Below, piece by piece: positions 27,155-36,336 of a stretch of DNA of 39,369 bases. The stretch covers positions 1 to 39,369 of the forward strand of contig NZ_JALRNF010000047.1 of assembly GCF_030272895.1 (NCBI RefSeq), given 5' to 3'. The stretch is from Pseudomonas sp. BGr12 (GTDB lineage: Bacteria > Pseudomonadota > Gammaproteobacteria > Pseudomonadales > Pseudomonadaceae). The translations under genes were made by a program, and so were the position numbers. The stretch's first letter is position 1; every line of letters starts with the position of its first letter. The notes under the pieces were generated by a model. That model was not told the origin of the DNA. It did not search any database and saw only the letters and a list, made by a program, of their open reading frames with translations.

Positions 27155-27847
27155 ATGAGTACGACAGATTCCGTTTCCAGCTCGGTACTGCAATCGCTGC
27201 AGAAGCCGGAAACCAGCGGCAACAGTAAGACCGGCACCGCAGGCAGCGCCCTGGGCAAGGATGCGTTCCTGCAATTGCTGGTCACCCAGATGAAAAACCA
27301 GAATCCGCTCGACCCGCAGGAGAACGGCGAGTTCGTGGCGCAGCTGGCGCAGTTCAGCAGCCTGGAAGGCATCCAGACGCTCAATGACTCGGTGGCCAAC
27401 ATTGGCGGGGCGTTTCTCTCGTCCGTTGCCCTGCAGGCCTCTTCGCTGGTCGGGCGCAATGTGGTGGTGCAGACCGACAAAGCGGTCGTCGATACCAGCA
27501 AGGAAATGCGCGGCTCGGTCAACCTGACCTCGTCCAGCACCGCGACCACGGTGGGCATCTACGACAGTGATGGCGAGCTGGTGCGCACCCTCGACCTGGG
27601 TAGCCAGAAGGGTGGCCGGGTGGACTTCACCTGGGATGGCAAGGACAGCGACGGCGCGGTAGCACCTGCCGGCACCTACAGCTTCAAGGCCTCGGGCACC
27701 ATCGAAGGGGTGGCCACGACCATGACGACCAACCTGCCGGCCTCGGTCAGCAGCGTGACCATGGGCAGCAACGGTTCGGAAATGATGCTGAACCTGGCCG
27801 GCCTCGGCAGCATCGGGCTGTCGAAAATTCAATCCATTGGAATCTAG
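27155..27847 (+). CDS. flgD: Hook cap / hook-length scaffolding protein FlgD
   Basis: A 230-residue cap that lets FlgE polymerise and is discarded when the hook is done. The N-terminal region has LGKDAFLQLLVTQMKNQNPL and EFVAQLAQFSSLEGIQTLN, the conserved FlgD core. The C-terminal part holds the FlgD Ig-like/Tudor-like domains (GVYDS-like GIYDSDGELVRTLDLG, FTWDGKDSDG). The ribosome site is AGGGG about eight bases before the ATG. Confidence 0.97.
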   Translation: MSTTDSVSSSVLQSLQKPETSGNSKTGTAGSALGKDAFLQLLVTQMKNQNPLDPQENGEFVAQLAQFSSLEGIQTLNDSVANIGGAFLSSVALQASSLVGRNVVVQTDKAVVDTSKEMRGSVNLTSSSTATTVGIYDSDGELVRTLDLGSQKGGRVDFTWDGKDSDGAVAPAGTYSFKASGTIEGVATTMTTNLPASVSSVTMGSNGSEMMLNLAGLGSIGLSKIQSIGI

Positions 27848-27874
27848 GGCCGATAACACGGCAGGAGTGAGCAC

Positions 27875-29194
27875 ATGTCTTTCAATATCGGCCTGAGCGG
27901 CCTGTATGCAGCAAACAAGGCCCTGAATGTCACCGGCAACAACATCGCCAACGTTGCCACCACCGGCTTCAAAACCTCCCGTGCCGAGTTCGCCGATCAG
28001 TATGCGTCGTCGATCCGTGGCACCAGCGGCAAGACCGCAGTGGGCAGTGGTGTGACCACCGCCGCCGTGTCGCAGATGTTCACCCAGGGCAATTTCACCG
28101 GTACCGGCCAGAGCCTGGACCTGGCCATCGACGGCAACGGCTTCTTCGCCATGAATGACAACGGTTCGAAGATCTACACCCGTGCCGGTGCCTTCTACAG
28201 CGACAAGGCCGGCTACATCGTCAACGCCCAGGGCTCCAACCTGCAAGGTTATGGCGTGGATGCCGATGGCAAGCTGGTCAAGGGCGTGATGACCGATCTC
28301 AAGATCGACACCTCCAACCTGGAGCCGCGTCCGACCTCGCGCATCTCCGAGACGGTCAACCTCAACTCCAGCGCCGCCGAGCCCAAGGTTACTCCGTTCG
28401 ATCCGTCGAACGTTGCCACCTACAACTACACCTTCAACACCGATGTGTACGACAGCCAGGGCAACGCCCACCAGCTGAACCAGTACTTCGTCAAGGATGC
28501 CGGCACCAACTCCTGGACCATGTACAGCACCATCGACGGCCGCAACCCGGCGGACCCGACCCTGACCACCCCGATGGTCAACAAACTGCCGTTCAAGTCC
28601 GACGGCACCCTCGACACTGCCGCGATGACTGCAGGGCCGGTGGCGGGCGGGCTGACCATCGGTGCCGACAAGTCGTTCCAGATCGACAACTGGGTGCCGG
28701 CCGAGAAAAACGCGGCGGGCAACTGGGTCTCCAATGGCGCCGTCGCCCGTGCCGGTGGCGTCGCCCTCGACATGCTGGCGACCACCCAGTACAACGCCGC
28801 CTCCGCCACCACCGCCAAGAACCAGGACGGCTACGCCACCGGCGAGCTCAGCGGCCTGACGGTCGACCAGAGCGGCAACCTGTTCGCCAACTTCACCAAC
28901 GGCCAGGACAAGGTGATCGGCCAGGTGGCCATCGCCAACTTCGCCAACGTCCAGGGCTTGCAGCCAGTGGGTGGCACCAGCTGGCAGGAAACCTACGCCT
29001 CCGGCGTGCCGGTGGTCGGCGAGCCGGACACCGGCACCCTCGGCAAGATCTATGGCGGCTCCCTGGAAGACTCCAACGTCGACCTGACCGGTGAGCTGGT
29101 CAACCTGATCAAGGCGCAGAGCAACTACCAGGCGAACGCCAAGACCATCTCCACCGAAAGCACCATCATGCAGACCATCATCCAGATGACCTGA
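27875..29194 (+). CDS. flgE: Flagellar hook protein FlgE
   Basis: A 439-residue hook subunit. The N-terminal rod/hook helix has GNNIANVATTGFKTSRAEFAD (about 22-42) and the C-terminal helix has QSNYQANAKTISTESTIMQT. The variable middle (about 150-330) forms the outer hook domains. AGGAG is seven bases before the ATG. It is the last gene of flgBCDE and is followed by a strong terminator. Confidence 0.97.
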   Translation: MSFNIGLSGLYAANKALNVTGNNIANVATTGFKTSRAEFADQYASSIRGTSGKTAVGSGVTTAAVSQMFTQGNFTGTGQSLDLAIDGNGFFAMNDNGSKIYTRAGAFYSDKAGYIVNAQGSNLQGYGVDADGKLVKGVMTDLKIDTSNLEPRPTSRISETVNLNSSAAEPKVTPFDPSNVATYNYTFNTDVYDSQGNAHQLNQYFVKDAGTNSWTMYSTIDGRNPADPTLTTPMVNKLPFKSDGTLDTAAMTAGPVAGGLTIGADKSFQIDNWVPAEKNAAGNWVSNGAVARAGGVALDMLATTQYNAASATTAKNQDGYATGELSGLTVDQSGNLFANFTNGQDKVIGQVAIANFANVQGLQPVGGTSWQETYASGVPVVGEPDTGTLGKIYGGSLEDSNVDLTGELVNLIKAQSNYQANAKTISTESTIMQTIIQMT

Positions 29195-29211
29195 TGCTCG
29201 ATGGTGTACCG

Positions 29212-29237
29212 AGCCCCTGCTTGCAGGGGCTTTTTTT
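29212..29237 (+). terminator. Terminator after flgE
   Basis: Stem AGCCCCTGC / GCAGGGGCT with a TT loop region (29212-29231), followed by seven T. It closes the flgBCDE transcript. Confidence 0.92.
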
Positions 29238-29266
29238 ATCGGCTGAGCGATAGACGAGGAGGGCGG

Positions 29267-29449
29267 ATGAAGCGATTGGCAGTGATTACAGCGCTGGTGC
29301 TGTGGTCTGTCGCCCAGGCGGCGCCGGCGCCCTGGTACCAGTGGCAGAGCAAGGTCACCGGGCGCTACCTGTGTGCCCAGGTCGATCCGGGCGAGGGCTG
29401 GGTGCGGCATTCCGGGCCCTATGACAATGCCGGTTGCCGCCGCTACTGA
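29267..29449 (+). CDS. Small secreted protein, 60 residues, between flgE and flgF
   Basis: I do not recognise a family. The start is well supported: GAGGAGGG lies directly before the ATG at 29267. Residues 1-18 form a short signal peptide (MKRLAVITALVLWSVAQA) with a likely cut before APAPWYQW. The mature part is about 42 residues, with five aromatic residues and exactly two cysteines (in YLCAQV and NAGCRRY), fitting one disulfide in the periplasm or outside the cell. It sits in the flagellar block on the same strand, but after the flgE terminator and before the flgF promoter. Its expression would need read-through or its own promoter. Confidence 0.75.
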   Translation: MKRLAVITALVLWSVAQAAPAPWYQWQSKVTGRYLCAQVDPGEGWVRHSGPYDNAGCRRY

Positions 29450-29516
29450 AGGTCGCCTTGCCGCGGGCGGCAAGAGTTCGCCGACAAACTGACGGTTGGC
29501 CTTCGATGTTTGCCCG

Positions 29517-29541
29517 CAAAGCCCCGGAATACGGGGCTTTG
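29517..29541 (+). terminator. Hairpin just upstream of the flgF promoter
   Basis: Arms CAAAGCCCCG (29517-29526) and CGGGGCTTTG (29532-29541) are identical to those before flgB, with a GAATA loop. The T-run after it is poor (TTCATT), so it may act as a partial terminator or a boundary. Confidence 0.65.
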
Positions 29542-29548
29542 TTCATTG

Positions 29549-29564
29549 TGGTTCGATAATTGCT
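29549..29564 (+). promoter_or_regulatory. RpoN (sigma-54) promoter of flgFGHIJKL
   Basis: TGGTTCGATAATTGCT, with GG and GC ten bases apart and a good -12 element (TTGCT). It lies about 50 bases before the flgF start. The -24 part is less conserved than at flgB. Confidence 0.8.
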
Positions 29565-29615
29565 ACAAGCAGGCCAAGGTGGCAGCGCGGCGAGGGGCCG
29601 TGCAGAGGAGATCCT

Positions 29616-30356
29616 GTGGACAAGATGCTTTACGTGGCCATGACCGGGGCCAGCCAGAACGCACTGGCGCAGAAGGCGCATGCCAACAACCTGGCGAACA
29701 TTTCCACCACCGGTTTCCAGCGTGACCTGGAGCAGGCGCGCTCGATGCCGGTGTTCGGTGACAGCTTTCCGGCGCGTGCCTATGCCATGACCGAGCGGCC
29801 GGCGACGGACTTCACCCCGGGCTCGATGCTGGAAACCGGCCGCGACCTGGACGTGGCCATCGGCGGTGACGGTTTCATCGCCGTGCAAGCGCCCGACGGC
29901 AGCGAAGCCTATGTGCGCACAGCCAGCATGAACATCGACGCCCTGGGTGTGCTGCGGGCCGGAAACGGTATGCCGGTGATGGGCAATGGCGGGCCGATCG
30001 CGGTGCCGCCGGAGCAGAAGATCGAGGTCGGTGAAGACGGCACCATCACCATCCGCGCCATGGGCGAGGGGCCGCAGGTGATGGCCCAGGTCGACCGGAT
30101 CAAGATGGTCAACCCCGACCTCAAGACCATGACCAAGGGCCTGGACGGCTTGATCCATCCCGAAAACGGCCAGCCGCTCGCGGCCGACGGCAACGTCCGT
30201 CTGGTGTCGGGTTTCCTTGAAACCAGCAACGTCAACGCGGTCGAGGAAATGACCTCGGTGCTGGCGCTGTCCCGTCAATTCGAACTGCACATCAAAATGA
30301 TGACCACGGCCAAGGAAGGCGATGAAGCCATGGCTCGGGTTTTGCAAATCGGCTAA
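29616..30356 (+). CDS. flgF: Flagellar proximal rod protein FlgF
   Basis: A 246-residue rod subunit. The N-terminal family motif is HANNLANISTTGFQRDLEQA (about 22-41) and the C-terminal helices are NVNAVEEMTSVLALSRQFEL. The middle domain has IGGDGFIAVQ, shared with FlgG and FlgE. The start is GTG at 29616 with AGAGGAG five bases upstream, giving MDKMLYVAMTG, the usual FlgF N-terminus. First gene of the second hook-basal-body operon. Confidence 0.97.
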   Translation: MDKMLYVAMTGASQNALAQKAHANNLANISTTGFQRDLEQARSMPVFGDSFPARAYAMTERPATDFTPGSMLETGRDLDVAIGGDGFIAVQAPDGSEAYVRTASMNIDALGVLRAGNGMPVMGNGGPIAVPPEQKIEVGEDGTITIRAMGEGPQVMAQVDRIKMVNPDLKTMTKGLDGLIHPENGQPLAADGNVRLVSGFLETSNVNAVEEMTSVLALSRQFELHIKMMTTAKEGDEAMARVLQIG

Positions 30357-30401
30357 TCACTTTCAGGTAGCGCCGTAAAACAGGCGCGCAAGGAGAACTG
30401 C

Positions 30402-31187
30402 ATGCTTCCGGCTCTTTGGGTCAGTAAAACCGGTCTGTCCGCCCAGGACATGAACCTGACCACCATTTCCAACAACCTGGCCAACGTCTCGACCACCGGC
30501 TTCAAGCGTGATCGCGCCGAGTTCCAGGACCTGCTCTACCAGACCCGCCGCCAGCCGGGCGCCAACTCCACCCAGGACAGCGAGTTGCCTTCGGGCCTGC
30601 AACTGGGTACCGGTGTGCGCATCGTCGGCACCCAGAAGAACTTCACCGCCGGCAGCCTGCAGACCACCGAGAACCCCCTGGACATGGCGATCGATGGCCG
30701 TGGCTTCTTCCAGATCCTGCAGCCCGATGGCACCGTTTCGTACACCCGTGACGGTACCTTCCACCTGAACTCCGACGGCCAGATCGTCACCGCCAGCGGC
30801 TTTGCCCTGGAGCCGGCAGTCGTGGTTCCGCCCGAGGCGCAGACCTTCACCGTCGGCCGTGACGGCACCGTGTCCATCACCACCGCCGGCAACCCGGCGG
30901 CACAGGTGATCGGCAACATCCAGACCGCCGACTTCATCAACCCGGCGGGCCTGCAGGCCGTGGGTGGCAACCTGTTCCTGGAGACTGCCGCCAGCGGCGC
31001 GCCGCAAGTCGGCACCCCGGGCCTGAACGGCTTCGGCATGGTCCAGCAGCAGACCCTGGAAAACTCCAACGTCAGCACCGTGGAAGAGCTGGTCAACATG
31101 ATCACCACCCAGCGTGCCTACGAGATGAATTCCAAGGTCATTTCCACGGCCGACCAGATGCTCTCGTTCGTTACCCAGAACCTGTAA
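30402..31187 (+). CDS. flgG: Flagellar distal rod protein FlgG
   Basis: A 261-residue protein of the usual length and sequence for FlgG. MNLTTISNNLANVSTTGFKR carries the rod/hook motif (about 16-35), AIDGRGFFQILQPDG marks the central domain, and NSNVSTVEELVNMI-like ENSNVSTVEELVNMITTQRA the C-terminal helix. FlgG forms the distal rod that crosses the P and L rings. CAAGGAG lies five bases before the ATG. Confidence 0.98.
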   Translation: MLPALWVSKTGLSAQDMNLTTISNNLANVSTTGFKRDRAEFQDLLYQTRRQPGANSTQDSELPSGLQLGTGVRIVGTQKNFTAGSLQTTENPLDMAIDGRGFFQILQPDGTVSYTRDGTFHLNSDGQIVTASGFALEPAVVVPPEAQTFTVGRDGTVSITTAGNPAAQVIGNIQTADFINPAGLQAVGGNLFLETAASGAPQVGTPGLNGFGMVQQQTLENSNVSTVEELVNMITTQRAYEMNSKVISTADQMLSFVTQNL

Positions 31188-31241
31188 GTGAAGTCATTGA
31201 GGTCGCTTGCCCGGCGCCTGTTCCACCGTGAGGTCAGAGTC

Positions 31242-31937
31242 ATGAGTCGTCTGTTATCCGTACTAGCCCTGAGTGGGGTCACCGTGCTGGCCGGCTGCGT
31301 TGCGCCGACGCCAAAGCCCAACGATCCCTACTACGCGCCGGTATTGCCGCGCACGCCCCTGCCGGCGGCGGCCAACAACGGCTCGATCTACCAGGCCGGT
31401 TTCGAGCAGAACCTGTACAGCGACCGCAAGGCGTTCCGGGTCGGTGACATCATCACCATCACCCTCAACGAGCGCACCCAGGCGAGCAAGAACGCCAATT
31501 CGCAGATCGCCAAGAACAGCAAGGCCGACATCGGCCTGACCTCGTTGTTCGGTTCGTCCATGACCACCAACAACCCGTTCAGCGACGGCGACCTGAGCCT
31601 GAGCGCCGGCTACAGCGGCGACCGCGCCACCAAGGGTGACAGCAAGGCCGGGCAGGGCAACAGCCTGACCGGCTCGATCACCGTGACCGTGGCCGATGTG
31701 CTGCCCAACGGCATCATCGCCGTGCGCGGCGAGAAGTGGCTGACCCTCAACACCGGTGATGAACTGGTGCGCATCGCCGGCATGATCCGCGCCGACGACA
31801 TCGCCACCGACAACACCGTGCCTTCGACCCGGGTGGCCGATGCGCGCATCACCTATTCGGGCACCGGCTCCTTTGCCGACGCCAGCCAGCCGGGCTGGTT
31901 CGACCGTTTCTTCCTCAGCCCGCTTTGGCCTTTCTAG
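31242..31937 (+). CDS. flgH: Flagellar L-ring lipoprotein FlgH
   Basis: A 231-residue outer-membrane lipoprotein. The signal peptide ends in the lipobox VLAGC with Cys19 as the lipid-modified residue. Conserved FlgH segments are [20 protein letters not shown] and [15 protein letters not shown] plus the C-terminal [13 protein letters not shown]. Subunits ring the distal rod in the outer membrane. ATG at 31242 puts the hydrophobic core directly before the lipobox. An upstream in-frame GTG right after flgG would add an unlikely 18-residue extension. Confidence 0.97.
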   Translation: MSRLLSVLALSGVTVLAGCVAPTPKPNDPYYAPVLPRTPLPAAANNGSIYQAGFEQNLYSDRKAFRVGDIITITLNERTQASKNANSQIAKNSKADIGLTSLFGSSMTTNNPFSDGDLSLSAGYSGDRATKGDSKAGQGNSLTGSITVTVADVLPNGIIAVRGEKWLTLNTGDELVRIAGMIRADDIATDNTVPSTRVADARITYSGTGSFADASQPGWFDRFFLSPLWPF

Positions 31938-31943
31938 GTTCGG

Positions 31944-33059
31944 ATGACCATGTTCAACTTCAAGCAGCTGATCGCCGCCGCGTTGCTGATGTCTGCCGCG
32001 TTCGCCGTCCAGGCCGAGCGTCTGAAGGACATCGCCAGCATTTCCGGCGTGCGTAGCAACCAGCTGATCGGCTACGGCCTGGTGGTGGGTCTCAATGGCA
32101 CGGGTGACCAGACCACCCAGACGCCGTTCACCCTGCAGACCTTCAACAACATGCTCTCGCAGTTCGGCATCAAGGTGCCGGCCGGTACCGGCAACGTGCA
32201 GCTCAAGAACGTCGCCGCGGTGTCGGTGCATGCCGACCTGCCGGCGTTCGCCAAGCCTGGCCAGGTGGTGGACATCACCGTGTCGTCGATCGGTAACTCC
32301 AAGAGCCTGCGTGGCGGCAGCCTGTTGATGACCCCGCTCAAGGGCATCGACGGCAACGTCTACGCCGTCGCCCAGGGCAACCTGGTGGTCGGTGGCTTCG
32401 ACGCCGAAGGCCGCGATGGCTCCAAGATCACCGTCAACGTGCCGTCGGCCGGGCGCATCCCCGGTGGTGCTTCGGTGGAGCGCGCCGTGCCCAGTGGTTT
32501 CAACCAGGGCAACAGCCTGACCCTGAACCTCAATCGTCCGGACTTCACCACCGCCAAGCGCATCGTCGACAAGGTCAACGAACTGCTCGGCCCGGGCGTG
32601 GCCCAGGCGGTGGACGGCGGTTCGGTGCGGGTGACCGCGCCGCTCGATCCGAGCCAGCGGGTCGACTACCTGTCGATCCTCGAGAACCTGGAGATCGATC
32701 CGGGCCAGGCGGTGGCCAAGGTCATCATCAACTCGCGTACCGGTACCATCGTCATTGGCCAGAACGTCAAGGTGTCGCCGGCGGCGGTGACCCACGGCAG
32801 CCTGACCGTGACCATTACCGAAGACCCGATCGTCAGCCAGCCGGGGCCGTTCTCCAATGGCCAGACCGCCGTGGTGCCGCGCTCGCGGGTCAATGCCGAG
32901 CAGGAAGCCAAGCCGATGTTCAAGTTCGGTCCGGGCACCACCCTGGACGAGATCGTGCGCGCGGTTAACCAGGTGGGCGCAGCCCCCAGTGACCTGATGG
33001 CGATCCTCGAAGCCCTGAAACAGGCCGGCGCCTTGCAGGCTGACCTGATCGTGATCTGA
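31944..33059 (+). CDS. flgI: Flagellar P-ring protein FlgI
   Basis: A 371-residue periplasmic ring subunit. A signal peptide (hydrophobic core about 8-20) ends near FAVQA, followed by the mature start [20 protein letters not shown], which is the conserved FlgI N-terminus. GLNGTGDQT and the C-terminal [19 protein letters not shown] are also family signatures. FlgA, encoded earlier in this window, chaperones it. ATG at 31944 or 31950; the gene starts six bases after flgH. Confidence 0.97.
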   Translation: MTMFNFKQLIAAALLMSAAFAVQAERLKDIASISGVRSNQLIGYGLVVGLNGTGDQTTQTPFTLQTFNNMLSQFGIKVPAGTGNVQLKNVAAVSVHADLPAFAKPGQVVDITVSSIGNSKSLRGGSLLMTPLKGIDGNVYAVAQGNLVVGGFDAEGRDGSKITVNVPSAGRIPGGASVERAVPSGFNQGNSLTLNLNRPDFTTAKRIVDKVNELLGPGVAQAVDGGSVRVTAPLDPSQRVDYLSILENLEIDPGQAVAKVIINSRTGTIVIGQNVKVSPAAVTHGSLTVTITEDPIVSQPGPFSNGQTAVVPRSRVNAEQEAKPMFKFGPGTTLDEIVRAVNQVGAAPSDLMAILEALKQAGALQADLIVI

Positions 33060-33070
33060 GGAAATTGGCC

Positions 33071-34267
33071 ATGGACATGCCGAAAAGCGCATTCAGCGCC
33101 GCCGACAGTGGCGCCTACACCGACCTCAATCGCCTGAGCTCGCTCAAGGTCGGCGACCGCGACAGCGACGCCAACCTGCGCAAGGTGGCCCAGGAGTTCG
33201 AGTCGCTGTTTCTCAACGAGATGCTCAAGTCGATGCGTTCGGCCAGCGATGTGCTGGCCAAGGACAACCCGCTCAACACCGAGACCACCAAGCAGTACCA
33301 GCAGATGTACGACCAGCAACTGGCGGTGAGCATGTCCCGCGAGGGCGGCGGTATCGGCCTGCAGGATGTGCTGATGCGCCAGCTGTCCAAGCAGAAGGCG
33401 GCAGCGGTGAACAACAGCCCGTTCCCGCGCTTCGATGTCCAGCCCCGTGCGCTGGGAGCGACGGCGGTCGGCGTGGCCGATCAGCCGCAGGCTACCGGCA
33501 GCGTGCGCAATGATGTGGCGGCGCTCAATTCCCGTCGCCTGGCCTTGCCCGGCAAGCTCACCGATCGCTTGCTGGCGGGCCTGGTGCCGTCGGCTGCGGG
33601 TACGCCGGCCACCACCAACACCGCGCCGATCCCCGGGCGTTCGACCCTGGTCGGTGATGCCGTGGTCAAGGGTGACTGGCAGCCGGCGCAAGCCTTTGCG
33701 GCACCCAGCGAGTTGCGCATCCATGGCCGCGCCGTGGCCCAGCCGCCGCTGGCGCCGGCCAAGCGCGCCTTCAGTTCTTCCGACGAATTCGTCGCCACCA
33801 TGCTGCCAATGGCCGAGCAGGCCGCCAGGCGCATCGGTATCGACCCGCGCTACCTGGTGGCCCAGGCGGCCCTGGAAACCGGTTGGGGCAAATCGGTCAT
33901 GCGCCAGGCCGATGGCAGCAGCAGCCACAACCTGTTCGGCATCAAGGCCACCGGCAACTGGCAGGGTGGCCAGGCGCGGGCGATCACCAGCGAGTTCCGC
34001 GACGGCCAATTCGTCAAGGAGACGGCGGCGTTCCGTTCCTACGACTCCTACCAGGACAGCTTCCACGACCTGGTCACGCTGTTGCAGAGCAACGCCCGCT
34101 ATAAAGATGCGCTGAGTGCGGCCGATACACCGGAACAGTTTGCCAGAGAGCTGCAAAAGGCCGGCTACGCCACCGATCCTTCGTACGCGAGCAAGATCAT
34201 CAGCATCGCCCGGCAGTTGCAACCCACCCCGCAGTACGCCTTGGCTGGCGGTACCACAAATCTATAA
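33071..34267 (+). CDS. flgJ: Rod-cap protein and peptidoglycan hydrolase FlgJ
   Basis: A 398-residue two-domain protein. The N-terminal rod-binding domain (about 35-110) has FESLFLNEMLKSMRSAS and GGGIGLQDVLMRQL. After a Pro/Ala-rich linker, the C-terminal glucosaminidase domain (about 240-395) holds the catalytic Glu in AALETGWGK (about residue 269), then HNLFGIKATG and FRSYDSYQDSFHD. It opens a hole in the murein for the rod. ATG at 33071 follows GAGGAAA by about eight bases. Length is greater than the enterobacterial form because of the linker. Confidence 0.97.
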   Translation: MDMPKSAFSAADSGAYTDLNRLSSLKVGDRDSDANLRKVAQEFESLFLNEMLKSMRSASDVLAKDNPLNTETTKQYQQMYDQQLAVSMSREGGGIGLQDVLMRQLSKQKAAAVNNSPFPRFDVQPRALGATAVGVADQPQATGSVRNDVAALNSRRLALPGKLTDRLLAGLVPSAAGTPATTNTAPIPGRSTLVGDAVVKGDWQPAQAFAAPSELRIHGRAVAQPPLAPAKRAFSSSDEFVATMLPMAEQAARRIGIDPRYLVAQAALETGWGKSVMRQADGSSSHNLFGIKATGNWQGGQARAITSEFRDGQFVKETAAFRSYDSYQDSFHDLVTLLQSNARYKDALSAADTPEQFARELQKAGYATDPSYASKIISIARQLQPTPQYALAGGTTNL

Positions 34268-34277
34268 GGATTGAAGC

Positions 34278-36323
34278 ATGTCGAATCTGATCTCGATCGG
34301 GCTGAGCGGCCTGAATGCCAGCCAGGCTGCGCTCGCGGTGACCTCGAACAACATCGCCAATGCCGCGACCTCGGGTTACTCGCGCCAGCAGACCGTGCAG
34401 GTCGCCGCCGGCGGCATGCAGAACATCGGCGTCGGCTTCATCGGCACCGGCACCACCCTGTCGGATGTGCGCCGTATCTATAACGGCTACCTGGACAACC
34501 AGCTGCGCACCGCCACGTCGCTGAACACCGATGCCCTGGCGTTCCAGGACCAGATCACCAGCGTCGACAAGCTTTTGGCCGACAGCAATACCGGTATCAG
34601 CTCGGTGCTCACCTCGTTCTTCTCCGCCTTGCAGACCGCCTCGGCCACCCCGGGCGACGTCGCTTCGCGGCAGTTGCTGCTGACCCAGGCACAGACCCTG
34701 AGCAACCGCTTCAACGCCATCTCCTCGCAGATGAGCCAACAGAACGACAGCATCAATTCGCAGCTCGATACCCTGAGCGGCCAGGTCAACAAACTGACCT
34801 CCAGCATTGCCGAATACAACAAGCAGATCGTGCAGTTGTCGTCCACCGGCAACACCCCCAACAACCTGATCGATGCGCGCAACGAAGCAGTGCGCTCGCT
34901 CAACGAGCTGGTCGGTGTCACCGTGCAGGAGCGCGGCGGCAGTATCGATGTGTACCTGGGCACCGGCCAGTCGCTGGTGACCGGCAACACCGCCAACACC
35001 CTCTCGGTCGGCCCCAGTGCCAGCGACAAGAGCCAGTACAGCCTGACCATCAACTACCAGACCTTCAGCTCCGATGTCACCTCGGTGGTCAGCGGTGGTC
35101 AGATCGGTGGCTTGCTGCGTTATCGCAACGATGTACTCAACCCGTCGATCAACGAGCTGGGGCGCGTGGCCCTGGTGGTCGCCGACAGCATCAACAGCCA
35201 GCTGGGCCAAGGCCTCGATGCCAACGGCCAGTTCGGCAGCAACCTGTTCTCCAGCATCAACAGCGCCACCGCCATCAGCCAGCGCAGCCTGGCGGCCTCC
35301 GGCAACAGTGCAGGCTCGGGCAACCTCGACGTCACCATCGCCAACAGCGGTGCGCTGACCACCCACGACTACGAGGTCAAGTTCACCAGCGACAAGCAGT
35401 ACACCGTGCGCCGCTCCGACGGCACCGACATGGGTACCTTCAACCTGGACGACGACCCGGCGCCGGTGATCGACGGTTTCAGCCTGTCACTCAAGGGCGG
35501 CGCCCTGGCGGCGGGTGACTCGTTCAAGGTCATCCCTACCCGCGCTGCAGCGGGCAGCATCAACACGGTCATGACCGATGCCAACAAGCTGGCCTTCGCC
35601 GGCCCGATCAGCGCCACTGCCGGTAGCAGCAACGGCGGTACCGGCACCATCACCCAGCCGACCCTGGGCGATCGCCTGGACATCTACAGTGGCGCCGACC
35701 TTGCGCTGATGCAGGACTCGATCAAGCAGTCGATGCCGGTGCGGGTGGTGTTCAGTGACGCCAGCGGCGGCACCCAGGGCTATGACTTGTTCGACGCCAA
35801 GGGCACCAAGATCGGTAGCGGCAGCATCGTGCCGGGCCAGGACAACAAACTGTCCATCGGCGTGCCGATGCGTGATGCGGCCGGTGCGCCGATCCTCGAT
35901 GGCAGCGGCAACCCGCGTACCTTCGAAGTCGAAACCACCATCGGCGGCAGCCCGGCCGGCGACGACAGCTTCACCCTGAGCTTCAACGTCGACGGCAAGT
36001 CCGACAACCGCAATGCCCAGGACCTGCTGCGCCTGCAGACCCAATCCACGGTCGGCACCGGCTCCGGTGGCGGCATCAGCTTCACCTCGGCCTATGCCTC
36101 GCTGGTCGAGCGGGTAGGGGCCAAGGCCAGCCAGGCGCAGATCGACACCAAGGCCAGCGGCGCCGTGCTCGATTCGGCCAAGGCCAGCCGTGGTGCGGTG
36201 TCCGGGGTCAACCTGGATGACGAAGCCGCCGGCCTGGTCAAGTTCCAGCACTACTACACCGCGTCGTCGCAGATCATCAAGACCGCGCAAGAAACCTTCA
36301 GCACCTTGATCAACGCCCTGTAA
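34278..36323 (+). CDS. flgK: Hook-associated protein 1, FlgK
   Basis: A 681-residue hook-filament junction protein. The N-terminal motif is TSNNIANAATSGYSRQQTVQ (about 22-41), the terminal helices continue with long coiled-coil segments (DNQLRTATSLN, NRFNAISSQMSQQNDSINSQ), and the C-terminus is GVNLDDEAAGLVKFQHYYTA. The central region (about 330-560) is variable and domain-rich, so the protein is longer than the E. coli form. FlgN is its export chaperone. It starts ten bases after flgJ. Confidence 0.97.
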   Translation: MSNLISIGLSGLNASQAALAVTSNNIANAATSGYSRQQTVQVAAGGMQNIGVGFIGTGTTLSDVRRIYNGYLDNQLRTATSLNTDALAFQDQITSVDKLLADSNTGISSVLTSFFSALQTASATPGDVASRQLLLTQAQTLSNRFNAISSQMSQQNDSINSQLDTLSGQVNKLTSSIAEYNKQIVQLSSTGNTPNNLIDARNEAVRSLNELVGVTVQERGGSIDVYLGTGQSLVTGNTANTLSVGPSASDKSQYSLTINYQTFSSDVTSVVSGGQIGGLLRYRNDVLNPSINELGRVALVVADSINSQLGQGLDANGQFGSNLFSSINSATAISQRSLAASGNSAGSGNLDVTIANSGALTTHDYEVKFTSDKQYTVRRSDGTDMGTFNLDDDPAPVIDGFSLSLKGGALAAGDSFKVIPTRAAAGSINTVMTDANKLAFAGPISATAGSSNGGTGTITQPTLGDRLDIYSGADLALMQDSIKQSMPVRVVFSDASGGTQGYDLFDAKGTKIGSGSIVPGQDNKLSIGVPMRDAAGAPILDGSGNPRTFEVETTIGGSPAGDDSFTLSFNVDGKSDNRNAQDLLRLQTQSTVGTGSGGGISFTSAYASLVERVGAKASQAQIDTKASGAVLDSAKASRGAVSGVNLDDEAAGLVKFQHYYTASSQIIKTAQETFSTLINAL

Positions 36324-36336
36324 GGAGTAGCCGATC

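Noticed and set aside
27023..29473. 816-codon open frame opposite flgC, flgD and flgE
   Set aside because: Codon bias of the flagellar genes leaves the opposite strand free of stops; the product resembles no family.
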